DNA of 64,000 nt from Lachnospiraceae bacterium MC2017 (GTDB lineage Bacteria > Bacillota > Clostridia > Lachnospirales > Lachnospiraceae). Position numbers and translations under genes: made by a program. The notes under the pieces were generated by a model. That model searched no databases, was not told the origin of the DNA, and was given only the letters and a program-made list of their open reading frames with translations. Location of the stretch: positions 62,001 to 126,000 of the forward strand of contig JNJK01000005.1 in NCBI GenBank assembly GCA_000701625.1, written 5' to 3'. Below, piece after piece: positions 42,695 to 51,753 of this stretch; the first letter of the stretch is position 1; each line of letters begins with the position of its first letter.

Positions 42695-42875
42695 TAAGAG
42701 CTGCGGGGTAAAGCCGCAGCTCTTATTTACTATAGCAAACGTCAAAAGTCTTTTCATTTTGACGTTTGCTGCGCCGGATTTTGGCTGCTGAAAGCAGCAT
42801 ATTTCCATATAAAATCCGGTCGCATCCTCGCGGAGCGTTAAAGTAAACGAAATTATTTATTTCGTTTACTTTAAC
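42695..42875. repeat. four consecutive inverted repeats between plsY and gpsA
   Basis: Four stems fill this spacer: 42695-42706 with 42714-42725 (12 bp); 42734-42747 with 42757-42770 (14 bp); 42774-42782 with 42811-42819 (9 bp), which encloses GCTGCT/AGCAGC at 42784-42789 and 42793-42798; and 42837-42852 with 42860-42875 (16 bp), which covers the plsY stop codon. None is followed by a proper T-tract on the minus strand. The density suggests a structured element rather than a single terminator. Confidence 0.75.
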
Positions 42876-43575
42876 TATTTAACTTTTTGAAGCGCTCTGC
42901 CTCTTCCTGATTCTTGTCATGATTCAGATAAGTATGACGCTCTTTTCCGGCAAGAAGTCTCTGGATATTTGTTCTATGCTGCCAGAAAGCCAATGCTCCG
43001 AGCAGGAACATAACGATATACATTTCTATAAGATGCGGCTGATCCATCACTGCAAACTCTCTCCAACCGGTCTGTCCCATTACTACAAACTCGATAAACA
43101 GTCCAACCCATACCATAAGTGAGCCAAGAGATACGTAATGAGTAGTAAAGAAAATACCAAAGAAAGTAACAAACCCAAGGACAAAAAGTAACGGATCAAA
43201 AAATCCTATAACAAGACCTGCAGTTGCTGCGATACCCTTTCCACCCTTAAAATGCATAAAGAACGGAAAATCATGTCCGAGGATAGCACCTGCTGCAGCA
43301 TAAACCTTAAGAAGCGGAACAAGCTCCGGATTGCGGCTTCCAAAAAGAAATACCGCGATCTGGATAGCAACAATAGTCTTCAATGCATCACAAAGAAGCG
43401 TGATAACTCCTGCTTTTACTCCAAAAGTCCTAAGCATATTTGTAGTACCGGCATTACCACTTCCCACTGAACGGATATCCATTCCTTTGATCTTTCCGTA
43501 CAAATATCCGGTCTGAACAAGACCACAGCAATAACCGATCAATATACAGATGATTCTCTCCACCATCGTAACCAT
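42871..43575 (-). CDS. plsY: acyl-phosphate:glycerol-3-phosphate acyltransferase
   Basis: Integral membrane enzyme that adds the first acyl chain to glycerol 3-phosphate, using acyl phosphate. About 234 residues with five or more hydrophobic helices. The PlsY motifs are GKIKGMDIRSVGSGNAGTTN (with S-G-N-x-G-x-T-N), HDFPFFMHFKGGKGIAATAG (with F-K-G-G-K-G-x-A) and a C-terminal RHRTNIQRLLAGKE (normally R-H-x-x-N-I-x-R). The start is unclear: TTG at 43581, ATG at 43575 and ATG at 43566 are all possible, and the nearest good ribosome site (GAGGAGG) lies too far upstream. The tail after AGKE is a little long. Confidence 0.94.
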   Translation of the reverse strand: MVTMVERIICILIGYCCGLVQTGYLYGKIKGMDIRSVGSGNAGTTNMLRTFGVKAGVITLLCDALKTIVAIQIAVFLFGSRNPELVPLLKVYAAAGAILGHDFPFFMHFKGGKGIAATAGLVIGFFDPLLFVLGFVTFFGIFFTTHYVSLGSLMVWVGLFIEFVVMGQTGWREFAVMDQPHLIEMYIVMFLLGALAFWQHRTNIQRLLAGKERHTYLNHDKNQEEAERFKKLNS

Positions 43576-43645
43576 AAGCAATACAAATTTTGTACTGCTC
43601 TACCTCCTCTATAATCGCCAGATCTTATCTGACAAATTGTAATTT

Positions 43646-44983
43646 TTATGAAAGTCCTGATTCTTTTTCGCTACGTCCACGAATGATAAATCGAAGCGGA
43701 GTACCGATAAATCCAAATGCTTCACGGATCTTATTCTCAATATAACGAGTATATGAGAAATGCATAAGTTCCACATCATTTACAAAAATAACGAATGTAG
43801 GCGGCTTGATACCTGTCTGTGTAATGTAGAAGAGACGCAGTCTCTTACCCTTATCCGTCGGCGGCTGCTGAAGTGCTACTGCCTCGGTCATGATCTCATT
43901 CAGCACACCTGTCTGGATTCTAAGACTGTGACTCTGAATGACACGGTCGATCTCTTCAAAGAGCTTCGGAAGTCTCTGTCCTGTTTCTGCAGAAATAAAG
44001 ATCATATCTGCATAAGGCATAAATGAAAGCGTATCTGCAATCTTTCGCTTAAACTCATTCATGGTCTTATCATTCTTTTCGATAAGATCCCACTTATTTA
44101 CAGCAATGATACAGCCCTTACCTCTGTCGTGAGCGATACCTGCGATCTTTGCATCCTGCTCGGTAACGCCTTCTGTAGCATCGATCACGATAACAACGAC
44201 ATCCGCTCTCTCTACCGCACCTACAGTCCTGACGATCATATAGTGCTCAAGAGCTTCCTTTATCTTATTCTTTCTGCGGAGTCCTGCCGTATCTATAAAT
44301 ACATATTCCTTACCGTCATGAACAACCGGTGTATCTACCGCATCTCTCGTCGTGCCGGCGATATCCGATACGATAACTCTCTTCTTTCCGATAAGCTTAT
44401 TGATAATTGATGACTTACCTACATTCGGCTTTCCTACGATCGCGATCTTCGGTCTGTCATCCTCTTCCTCATTTTCCTCGCGGTCAGGGAAGAATTTCAC
44501 AACTTCATCCAGAAGATCACCTATACCTGTCATCTGACCCGCAGATATCGCCACAGGATCGCCCATTCCGAGATTATAGAACTCGTAAACATCAAGCTGC
44601 ATCTTCTGGTAATTATCTACCTTATTTACAGCAAGTACCACAGGCTTTCCTGAACGACGAAGCATATCTGCAACCTTATCATCCGCATCTGAAAGTCCCA
44701 TCTGGATATCCGTAATAAAAATGATAACGTCTGCAGTGTTTATAGCGATCTCCGCCTGCTCTCTCATCTGCGAAAGGATTATGTCCTTTGAATCAGGCTC
44801 AATACCACCTGTATCGATAAGTGTAAAATTTCTTCCATTCCAATCTACATCAGCATAAATACGGTCTCTTGTAACACCCGGTTTATCCTGAACAATAGAA
44901 ATACGTTCGCCGGCAAGGACATTGAAAAGGGTTGATTTTCCAACATTTGGCCGTCCCACCAGTGCAACGATCGGTCTACTCAT
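43646..44983 (-). CDS. der: ribosome biogenesis GTPase Der (EngA)
   Basis: Double-GTPase of 445 residues needed for 50S subunit maturation. The first G domain has GRPNVGKSTLFN, DTGGIE and NKVD; the second has GKPNVGKSSIIN, DTAGLRRKNKI and NKWDLIEK. A C-terminal KH-like domain follows (LYYITQTGIKPPTFVIF-like segment), ending in a short basic tail. All G1-G5 motifs look intact. It stands between the DUF512 gene (15 bases) and plsY, an order seen often in Lachnospiraceae and other Clostridia. Confidence 0.97.
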   Translation of the reverse strand: MSRPIVALVGRPNVGKSTLFNVLAGERISIVQDKPGVTRDRIYADVDWNGRNFTLIDTGGIEPDSKDIILSQMREQAEIAINTADVIIFITDIQMGLSDADDKVADMLRRSGKPVVLAVNKVDNYQKMQLDVYEFYNLGMGDPVAISAGQMTGIGDLLDEVVKFFPDREENEEEDDRPKIAIVGKPNVGKSSIINKLIGKKRVIVSDIAGTTRDAVDTPVVHDGKEYVFIDTAGLRRKNKIKEALEHYMIVRTVGAVERADVVVIVIDATEGVTEQDAKIAGIAHDRGKGCIIAVNKWDLIEKNDKTMNEFKRKIADTLSFMPYADMIFISAETGQRLPKLFEEIDRVIQSHSLRIQTGVLNEIMTEAVALQQPPTDKGKRLRLFYITQTGIKPPTFVIFVNDVELMHFSYTRYIENKIREAFGFIGTPLRFIIRGRSEKESGLS

Positions 44984-44998
44984 ATTTATCTAACCTTT

Positions 44999-46330
44999 TT
45001 ACCTTTCCTGCCCTAAAAGGGCACGGATAAAATCATTTCCATCCGATTTTATAATATCAACCTGTACTTGTAAAGCATGCGAAATATCAGTAAGTGTCAT
45101 ATCATCAAGCAAAACTTCTGTATTTGCACGCAAAACATTCTGTGGGAGATAAAGTACTTCACCCAAAGGTTTTCCCTTAAGCTGTGCAACAATATCCTGT
45201 CCCGTGATAAGCCCGCTGACTGTGATCATCGGACCAAAGAAATCATTCCTTATAGGATAATTATGAACCGTAAGTCCCGGATATAACTCCCTGAGCCGCT
45301 CGATCATCACGACTTTTTCTCTGTTCATGAGCATTCCGCCCGCAACCGAAATCTCTCTCCTAAAGTCCGGATCCGGAGTAAGCGAAGCCAGCCCCTCGTC
45401 AAATTCATCCATAAATGAACGGATCATTCCCACACCATTTTCATATTGAATATATCCGTCATAGTTATCCGCTGAAGGAATCGGTTCTTCTGCAAGAATA
45501 TAAAACTCATCACCTGCATGGATAAAATGCGTATGATGTTCTGCGTAGATCTTTTCCTGCCAGCTGTGGATGAGCTTAAGCGTTTCTACAGCATCCTCTT
45601 TTGTAAAAGGCTCCAGAGGATATAGTCCATCACGATACTTACTGAGTCCAACAGGTACGACCGACACACTTTCCAGATACGGTATATACTTTGTAAGGTC
45701 ACGGATCGAGCGATCAAGTTCCGCACCATCATTTATACCCTTGCAAAGAACGATCTGTCCATTCATACGGATGCCGGCCTCTGCAAGCCTGTCAACTTTT
45801 TTAAGGGCTTCACCCGCAAAGCGATTATGCAGCATCTTGCAGCGAAGTTCAGGATTCGTCGTCTGAAACGATACATTGATCGGATCAAGATGATAATGAA
45901 TGATTCTCTCTATGTCGTGATCTGACATATTTGTGAGTGTCACATAATTTCCCTGAAGGAACGATAATCTGGAATCATCATCCTTGAAATAAAGAGTATC
46001 CCTCATTCCCTTCGGCATCTGATCGATAAAGCAGAAAATGCAGTTATTGTGGCAGGATCGATAATCATCCATGAGTCCGTTCTCAAATTCAATCCCGAGA
46101 TCTTCATCTTCGTCTTTATCAATTTCCAGTTCCCACTCTTCCCCGTCAGGCTTTTTTACGACAACGGTTATGAATGTATCTTCTATTAGAAACTGGTAAT
46201 CGAAAATATCCTCTATAGGTTTTTCGTTTATAGAAATCAGTTCATCCCCCGGCGTGATTTCCATTTCTTCCGCAATACTCCCCGGCAGGACACTTTTTAC
46301 AATATGTCTGTTTTTCTTTTCTTCACTCAT
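44999..46330 (-). CDS. DUF512 family protein: PDZ plus radical SAM-like
   Basis: About 443 residues. The N-terminus is PDZ-like (IVKSVLPGSIAEEMEITPGD, ELISINEKPIEDI). Then come a cysteine cluster CHNNCIFCFIDQMPKGMRDT, similar to a radical SAM C-x3-C-x2-C iron-sulfur site, and a TIM-barrel-like region (NVSFQTTNPELRCKMLHNRF). The DUF512 domain closes the protein. The biochemical role is not established; it usually neighbours der in Firmicutes, as here. The open frame runs up to 46570 and overlaps prs, but GGAGG nine bases before the ATG at 46330 identifies the start. Confidence 0.9.
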   Translation of the reverse strand: MSEEKKNRHIVKSVLPGSIAEEMEITPGDELISINEKPIEDIFDYQFLIEDTFITVVVKKPDGEEWELEIDKDEDEDLGIEFENGLMDDYRSCHNNCIFCFIDQMPKGMRDTLYFKDDDSRLSFLQGNYVTLTNMSDHDIERIIHYHLDPINVSFQTTNPELRCKMLHNRFAGEALKKVDRLAEAGIRMNGQIVLCKGINDGAELDRSIRDLTKYIPYLESVSVVPVGLSKYRDGLYPLEPFTKEDAVETLKLIHSWQEKIYAEHHTHFIHAGDEFYILAEEPIPSADNYDGYIQYENGVGMIRSFMDEFDEGLASLTPDPDFRREISVAGGMLMNREKVVMIERLRELYPGLTVHNYPIRNDFFGPMITVSGLITGQDIVAQLKGKPLGEVLYLPQNVLRANTEVLLDDMTLTDISHALQVQVDIIKSDGNDFIRALLGQER

Positions 46331-46484
46331 ATCTCTATATTCCTCCGGGTCAAAAATTTTTGTGAGCCTAACCATTATATAGGCTTGCCTTATAACTGTC
46401 AAAATGATACGATAACTTTGTTTGTCAATCGGATGAATTGTCGTCCGATAATAATCATTCATATATGGAAGAATGTGAGGCTTT

Positions 46485-47672
46485 ATGATCAACAAGTATC
46501 TAGAGAACACTATGCCGGCAGCTCCCCTCAAAATTATTGTACTGCCCAGCATCAGTGGATTCGGCAACAAAGTAAATGATTATCTTGTAGAGTTCAGAAA
46601 GGCTGTAAACCAGCCCTACCACGACAGCCCGGCTTTCGAAGGCTATCGCATGGATAACTACATGATCAACTTTGATGTACCACGTTTTGGTTCAGGTGAA
46701 GGAAAAGCAATCCTCAATGAGACTATTCGTGGTAAGGACGTTTATATCATGACCGACGTCCTGAATTACTCTCTTACTTATAAAATGCACAACTTTCAGA
46801 ACCATTATTCCCCCGACGATCATTATCAGGATCTGAAGCGTGTGATCGCATCTATCGCAGGTAAGGCTCATCGTATTACAGTTATTATGCCTTTCATGTA
46901 TGAGAGCCGTCAGCATAAGAGAAGCGGACGTGAGTCCCTTGACTGCGCTCTGATGCTTGAAGAGCTTGCAAACATGGGCATTTCCCGTCTCATCACTTTT
47001 GATGCACACGATCCGTCCATCGCAAATGCTGCACCACTTTGCGGTTTTGATAATTTCACACCTTTTTATCAGTTCATGCAGGCTCTCCTTCATAATGTAG
47101 GCGATATGAAGATTGATCGCGATCATATGCTCATCATCAGCCCGGATGAGGGAGCTCTTCACCGCGCCGTTTATTTCGCAAACGTTATGGGCGTTGACAC
47201 AGGTATGTTCTATAAGAGAAGAGATTATACCAAAGTTGTTGACGGAAAGAACCCTATCGTTGCTCATGAATTCCTTGGTGACAATGTCGAAGGCAAGGAT
47301 GTTATCGTTGTAGATGATATGATCTCTTCCGGCGGAAGTATGATCGATACTGCACGCCAGCTTAAGAAGATGAAAGCTAAGCGCGTATTTGTATGCTGTA
47401 CTTTCGGTATCTTCACAGACGGTGTTGAATCATTTGACGAAGCATACAAAAACGGCATCATTGATAAGGTTGTTACAACAAACCTTTCTTACCGCCGTCC
47501 AGAGCTTCTTACCCGTCCTTGGTATCTGGAAGCTGATATGACAAAGTTCATGGCTTCCATCATCGATTTCTCAAATCATGATGTAACCATGGGTCATGTT
47601 ATCACACCTACAGAAAAGATTAAAAAGATCCTTTCCACCTACAATAATACAGAAGGGGTTCTTAAGGATTGA
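46485..47672 (+). CDS. prs: ribose-phosphate pyrophosphokinase, long form
   Basis: Makes PRPP from ribose 5-phosphate and ATP for nucleotide, histidine and tryptophan synthesis. At 395 residues it is clearly longer than the usual 310-320. The family parts are VIMPFMYESRQHKRSGRESL (flexible loop region), LITFDAHDPSIANA, a central RxYxK-like catalytic segment MFYKRRDYTKVV, and the PRPP-binding loop DVIVVDDMISSGGSMIDTA, in place of the common D-D-x-I-D-T-A-G-T. Insertions lie near residues 50-110. TGAGG precedes the ATG. It is divergent from the DUF512 gene and has a strong terminator. Confidence 0.9.
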   Translation: MINKYLENTMPAAPLKIIVLPSISGFGNKVNDYLVEFRKAVNQPYHDSPAFEGYRMDNYMINFDVPRFGSGEGKAILNETIRGKDVYIMTDVLNYSLTYKMHNFQNHYSPDDHYQDLKRVIASIAGKAHRITVIMPFMYESRQHKRSGRESLDCALMLEELANMGISRLITFDAHDPSIANAAPLCGFDNFTPFYQFMQALLHNVGDMKIDRDHMLIISPDEGALHRAVYFANVMGVDTGMFYKRRDYTKVVDGKNPIVAHEFLGDNVEGKDVIVVDDMISSGGSMIDTARQLKKMKAKRVFVCCTFGIFTDGVESFDEAYKNGIIDKVVTTNLSYRRPELLTRPWYLEADMTKFMASIIDFSNHDVTMGHVITPTEKIKKILSTYNNTEGVLKD

Positions 47673-47680
47673 TCATTCAG

Positions 47681-47716
47681 GAGATGAGGCACTTTTTGTG
47701 TCTCATCTCTTTTTTA
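47681..47716 (+). terminator. terminator of prs
   Basis: GAGATGAG-G-CAC/GTG-T-CTCATCTC stem around a TTTTT loop followed by six T, ten bases after the prs stop. Confidence 0.92.
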
Positions 47717-47760
47717 ACTTATAGGAAATTCCGTTGGAATTCCGATGGAATCAGGATTTA

Positions 47761-48186
47761 TCATTTCCCGGGTACATATGAAAAGGCATTACGTATCCAT
47801 CGAACTTTCTCTCCTATTTCCTGTGATTCTGAAACTGCCAGTACATCAAATCTGTATGCCAATTCTTCCGATAAGCCGTTCCTTGCCCGGAAGTGATCCG
47901 AAACCCGGCTTATTATCCGCTGTTTATTTTTATTAACAGCCTGCTCCGGCAGTCCGTGATCCTCACTCTTCCTGTATTTCACTTCGCAAAATATTACCGA
48001 TGCTGACTCCTTTACGTTATAATCCCTGCTATCTCCCTTTGGATCAATAGCAATAATATCTATTTCTCCTGATCTCACTCTGAAATTACGCGCAATAATG
48101 CGGCATCCCTGTTTTTCAAGAAATGCCGCAGCATCATTTTCTCCACATGTTCCAACTTTTCTGTTATTTTGTTCTCTATGACTCAG
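47761..48186 (-). CDS. yraN: YraN/UPF0102 family nuclease-like protein, non-standard CTG start
   Basis: UPF0102 proteins have an endonuclease-like (Holliday junction resolvase) fold; the precise role is not known. Conserved parts are RSGEIDIIAIDPKG, VIFCEVKYRKSEDHG (E-V-K-x-R) and QAVNKNKQRIISR. With standard starts only a GTG at 48078 is available, which would lose the N-terminal helix; but the frame above it reads VGTCGENDAAAFLEKQGCRI and IARNFRV, the family's G-x-x-x-E-x-x-A-x-x-x-L motif. Just before this, GGAGG stands nine bases ahead of a CTG at 48186, right after the previous stop. I take that CTG as the start, giving 141 residues. Confidence 0.85.
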   Translation of the reverse strand: MSHREQNNRKVGTCGENDAAAFLEKQGCRIIARNFRVRSGEIDIIAIDPKGDSRDYNVKESASVIFCEVKYRKSEDHGLPEQAVNKNKQRIISRVSDHFRARNGLSEELAYRFDVLAVSESQEIGEKVRWIRNAFSYVPGK

Positions 48187-48192
48187 TTTAAT

Positions 48193-48528
48193 TTACCTCC
48201 GCTTCGGCTTTACATTTTTTTGGCTTTGGTTATACAGATCCATTTTCTGCTTGAGTTTATCCATACGCTCCACAAATACAAGTACTTCTGCTACCACTTC
48301 ATATAATTCGGGAGGAATTGCATCACCGATGTCAAGAGACGCCAGTGTATCTGCCAGTTTGCTATCTTCATGAACCGGCACATCGCTTTCCTTCGCCTTT
48401 TCTATGATCTTCTCTGCAACCCGACCCTTACCTGACGCAACAACTGTAGGAGCAACAGTAGCCGGATCATATGCGAGAGCAACCGCCGTCTTTATTCTGT
48501 TTCTTCTCTCTTTTTCCTGTTCCGTCAT
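48193..48528 (-). CDS. FlhB C-terminal-like protein
   Basis: A 111-residue soluble protein similar to the cytoplasmic domain of flagellar export switch FlhB: AVALAYDPATVAPTVVASGK, then IIEKAKESDVPVHEDSKLAD and IGDAIPPELYEVVAEVLVFV. The N-P-T-H autocleavage motif of FlhB is absent. Such FhlB-like proteins can replace the FlhB C-terminal fragment in export-specificity switching. It stands directly before yraN and after the FliK-like gene, so the two may be a flagellar export accessory pair set among housekeeping genes. Confidence 0.85.
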   Translation of the reverse strand: MTEQEKERRNRIKTAVALAYDPATVAPTVVASGKGRVAEKIIEKAKESDVPVHEDSKLADTLASLDIGDAIPPELYEVVAEVLVFVERMDKLKQKMDLYNQSQKNVKPKRR

Positions 48529-48554
48529 AGTCAGCTCCTCTAAACCCTGTCTTT

Positions 48555-50423
48555 TCAGGCTCTTACATCAAATCCTGTCACCTGTAATAGTTTCTGATTT
48601 ACACTTCGGTTAAACATTATATCCGGTACGCTTTTTGCATCTTTATTCAGAGATACGTCAGAATGCACCTTGTATCCACGCTTTTGAAGCGCTTTATCAA
48701 GTTCAGGGAGATGCTCTCCTATGAAATCAAGCAGAGATTCTTCCTGCAATATAAAGTGTGTTTGAACTTTTTCAGCCTGATCCATCGATACATGGATATC
48801 CATCTGTCCAAGGTGCTCCATATCCAGGTGAAGTAATGCCGAAATATTGCCATTTTTCTTTGCAAGATTGCGTTTATTGGTATAGACATACAGATCACCG
48901 TGTGCCTTTGACTTATTCATCTTTAGTGGTAATTGGACATAGGTCATGACCTGATTCATTTGCTCTATAAAATCAAGATTAGAACTAAGACTCTTCATTC
49001 CCTGTGCAAGTTCAGTGTCGCCTTTTCCAGTATTATTGAGCATCTGTAAAGCCTGCTCAGCTTCATTTGCAATTTTAGAAAAATACTGACGGACATTTTC
49101 TTTATTGGATACTTCCTCCGGTTTTAGAAGAAACTGATCCATAATACCGTTTTTTAAAAGAAACTGATAAGGTTTGCTCTTTATCAGTTCTTTTGCAGCT
49201 TCCTGCATTTCTTCGCCATATTTTCCATTTATGACCGCACTAACCATCGCACGTGTGAGTCTCAGAGTTTCTCCTGTCGTAAACTCTCCCTGCAGTATTT
49301 TCTCTGCAAGTTCCGGCGGTGTACCTATTTTTAAAAGCGAATCGGCCAGTTCCTGCGTACCTTCTTTTCCTAACAATTCATGAACATTATTTGTTACATG
49401 TCCCGTAATATCATGAGTCGTTTCGACACCTGTTCTATTTACAGAAGGATTTGATACCAGATTAGGTGCAGGTCTGTCAGTATGATCATCCGCCATCCCA
49501 TTTCTGTCGGTAAGTAAGTTATTTGACTGAAGATCATCCTTATCTTTTCCTGACGAATCCGATGATTCGGTTTCGCCTCCCTCAGCAGAATCCGGTCTCA
49601 CCGATGAGTCTATAGCCTGAACCGGCTGATTAACTTCTGTTAATTGTATATTCGCCGTGTCCAACCCAAATGCAGCAAGTAAAGCAGTCGGATCACCCTG
49701 AACCGCCTGAGCGGCAGCTGACATAACTAAAACATTCTGCTCTCCGAAAAACAGTTTCGTCACATCATTATTTGTAGTCGCCGATTCACCGGCAAGTTCT
49801 GCAAAACCCTTGGATAATCCATCGACACTATCTGCAATCTGATACTGATTTGATTTATACATTTCAAATTCAGCTATATTTTCTTCTGTGAGCGGAATCC
49901 CTATCTCTGTCATCTGCACTATTGTCGTAGCCGATGCAGAAGGATGTGCCGCCACCAGATCTGCCATACTGTTTAGAGCCGGAGCATTAATAGGCAGTCC
50001 TCTTTCCATCATTGAGCCTACCATTTCTCCGTTTCTCTCATTTATAGGAAGTCCCGCCTGCATAAGAGCCCGACCAATCTCACTGTTTCCGTCAAGATTT
50101 GCATACAGCGGTGTAATTGTTATTTTTGAACTGGAAGCACCGCTAACCTGAAAGGAAAGGGTCTGGCCCATAGAAAGAGCCATATTTTGATTCAGCTTTG
50201 CGCTGATAGTTGCATTGTTTGCAAGAAGAAGCTGAACAGTACCGTCTTTATTCATTCCGACGATCTGCCCCGAAAAAATATCTCCGCTTTTTACATAAAT
50301 CGCTTTGCCTGCGTCGACCACGTCGGCCGGCGCATTTTGTGTAACATCACCGACATTAACACTGCGATTTACATTTGAACCGGTATCATAAAGACCTGTA
50401 TTGGGATTTATCTGAATATTCAT
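48555..50423 (-). CDS. FliK-like/DUF6240-type protein
   Basis: A 622-residue protein with a beta-rich N-terminus (YVKSGDIFSGQIVGMNKDGT, VQLLLANNATISAKL), a long polar and helical middle, and a C-terminal part resembling the hook-length control protein FliK. That end has ALLHLDMEHLGQMDIHVSMD (the L-x-P-x-x-L-G-x-v-x-v pattern) and EHLPELDKALQKRGYKVHSD. Proteins of this layout are common in Lachnospiraceae next to the FlhB-like gene. A role as a secreted ruler or specificity factor of the flagellar export system is probable. There is no signal peptide. Confidence 0.72.
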   Translation of the reverse strand: MNIQINPNTGLYDTGSNVNRSVNVGDVTQNAPADVVDAGKAIYVKSGDIFSGQIVGMNKDGTVQLLLANNATISAKLNQNMALSMGQTLSFQVSGASSSKITITPLYANLDGNSEIGRALMQAGLPINERNGEMVGSMMERGLPINAPALNSMADLVAAHPSASATTIVQMTEIGIPLTEENIAEFEMYKSNQYQIADSVDGLSKGFAELAGESATTNNDVTKLFFGEQNVLVMSAAAQAVQGDPTALLAAFGLDTANIQLTEVNQPVQAIDSSVRPDSAEGGETESSDSSGKDKDDLQSNNLLTDRNGMADDHTDRPAPNLVSNPSVNRTGVETTHDITGHVTNNVHELLGKEGTQELADSLLKIGTPPELAEKILQGEFTTGETLRLTRAMVSAVINGKYGEEMQEAAKELIKSKPYQFLLKNGIMDQFLLKPEEVSNKENVRQYFSKIANEAEQALQMLNNTGKGDTELAQGMKSLSSNLDFIEQMNQVMTYVQLPLKMNKSKAHGDLYVYTNKRNLAKKNGNISALLHLDMEHLGQMDIHVSMDQAEKVQTHFILQEESLLDFIGEHLPELDKALQKRGYKVHSDVSLNKDAKSVPDIMFNRSVNQKLLQVTGFDVRA

Positions 50424-50427
50424 AAAT

Positions 50428-51189
50428 TTAACCCACGAAATTTCCTATGAAACTCCTTCTGTGGATAGGACAGGGTCCGATTTCTTTTAAAGCAGCTACG
50501 TGTGAAGCACTGCCATAGCCCTTATTTCCGGCGAAATCATAACCGGGATACTCTTTATCATACTCAACCATTACATGATCCCTCGCAACTTTTGCTATTA
50601 TGCTGGCAGCTGCGATAGATGCGCTTTTTGCATCACCCTTTATGATCTTAACCTGCGGTATGTCCACTTCCGGAATAATAACTGCATCGTTCAATAATAT
50701 ATCGGGTTTTACGGATAGTTTCTTAATAGCCTGACGCATTGCCTCGTAAGTTGCCTGTAATATATTAATCTCATCGATTCTTTCGGGTTCTACACGTCCG
50801 ATTGCCCAGGCAACAGCATTTTCTTTTATTTTTTCTGCGAGGATCTCACGCTTTTCTGCTGACAATTTTTTTGAATCGTTGAGGTACAGAAGGTCACAAT
50901 TCTTCGGAAGGATCACTGCAGCGGTCATCACAGGGCCGGCAAGCGGTCCTCTTCCAACCTCATCAATGCCACAGATAAACTCATGATCACCATATTCCCT
51001 CTCAAAGGAAAACATGTTATACATTCGTTCCTTTTCCTTTTCAAGAGCATCTATCTTCTTCTGCGCATTCCGGATAAGCGTAACAACTCCGCTTCTTTCA
51101 TCAGATATATAAACATCGATCAATGCCTGTAGATCCTCAATGTCCGTATTTTGAAATTTTTCCCGGATATCCTTAATTGTTTCTGCCAT
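50428..51189 (-). CDS. rnhB: ribonuclease HII
   Basis: Cuts RNA in RNA-DNA hybrids, including single ribonucleotides. The 253-residue protein has FICGIDEVGRGPLAGPVMTA (catalytic D-E), LNDSKKLSAEKREIL, and IIKGDAKSASIAAASIIAKV with ARD, holding the further acidic residues. About 70 residues at the N-terminus (KFQNTDIEDLQALIDVYISD and a coiled coil) precede the catalytic domain, as in many Clostridia RNase HII proteins. The gene lies 11 bases after the first signal peptidase gene. Confidence 0.95.
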   Translation of the reverse strand: MAETIKDIREKFQNTDIEDLQALIDVYISDERSGVVTLIRNAQKKIDALEKEKERMYNMFSFEREYGDHEFICGIDEVGRGPLAGPVMTAAVILPKNCDLLYLNDSKKLSAEKREILAEKIKENAVAWAIGRVEPERIDEINILQATYEAMRQAIKKLSVKPDILLNDAVIIPEVDIPQVKIIKGDAKSASIAAASIIAKVARDHVMVEYDKEYPGYDFAGNKGYGSASHVAALKEIGPCPIHRRSFIGNFVG

Positions 51190-51200
51190 TGTCTATGTCT

Positions 51201-51737
51201 TTACCTCACGATACCAAATTTATTCAAGGGGCTGAGTCTGAGCCAGACTCTTCCCAAAATATCACTTTTCTTTATCTTTCCCACTTCCGGAGAACGAGAA
51301 TCCACGCTGTCATTTCTGTTATCTCCCAAAACAAAATACTCATCCGCCCCGAGTAATACTGCATCTGCCGTTATGCCGGCATCTTTTATAAGAGCAACTC
51401 CATAATGATCTCCCTTTAGCTCGGAATCATTAATATAAACTACTCCATCTTTTATCTGAACCGATTCTCCCGGCAGACCTATTATCCTTTTAATATAAAC
51501 AGAATTAGGATCCGTCGGACACGGAAAATCAACTATATCAAACCTTTTCGGTTTACTGAAACGATATGTGATCTTATCTAACAGCACATATTCACCGTTA
51601 GAAAGAGTCTTTTCCATAGAACTTCCGTCAATCTCATTTCTCTGACCGACAAAAGTAATAAATAAAAAAGCTATAACAAGAGCCAGTAAAACAGTAATGC
51701 TTCCCGATAATAGTTTTTCAACCGTCTTTTTCCGCAT
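51201..51737 (-). CDS. lepB: signal peptidase I
   Basis: Membrane-bound serine-lysine protease that removes signal peptides from exported proteins. The 178-residue protein has one N-terminal membrane helix (about 12-31), the nucleophile in IDGSSMEKTL (S40), the general base in SVYIKRIIGLPGE (K83) and the closing box EYFVLGDNRNDSVDSRS. It is one of two paralogues here; the other is at 52613-53197, on the far side of rbgA. Confidence 0.93.
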   Translation of the reverse strand: MRKKTVEKLLSGSITVLLALVIAFLFITFVGQRNEIDGSSMEKTLSNGEYVLLDKITYRFSKPKRFDIVDFPCPTDPNSVYIKRIIGLPGESVQIKDGVVYINDSELKGDHYGVALIKDAGITADAVLLGADEYFVLGDNRNDSVDSRSPEVGKIKKSDILGRVWLRLSPLNKFGIVR

Positions 51738-51753
51738 CTATCATCCTCATTAT

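Noticed and set aside
46331-46570. N-terminal extension of the DUF512 protein up to 46570
   Set aside because: It would overlap prs on the other strand, and a clear GGAGG site marks the ATG at 46330.
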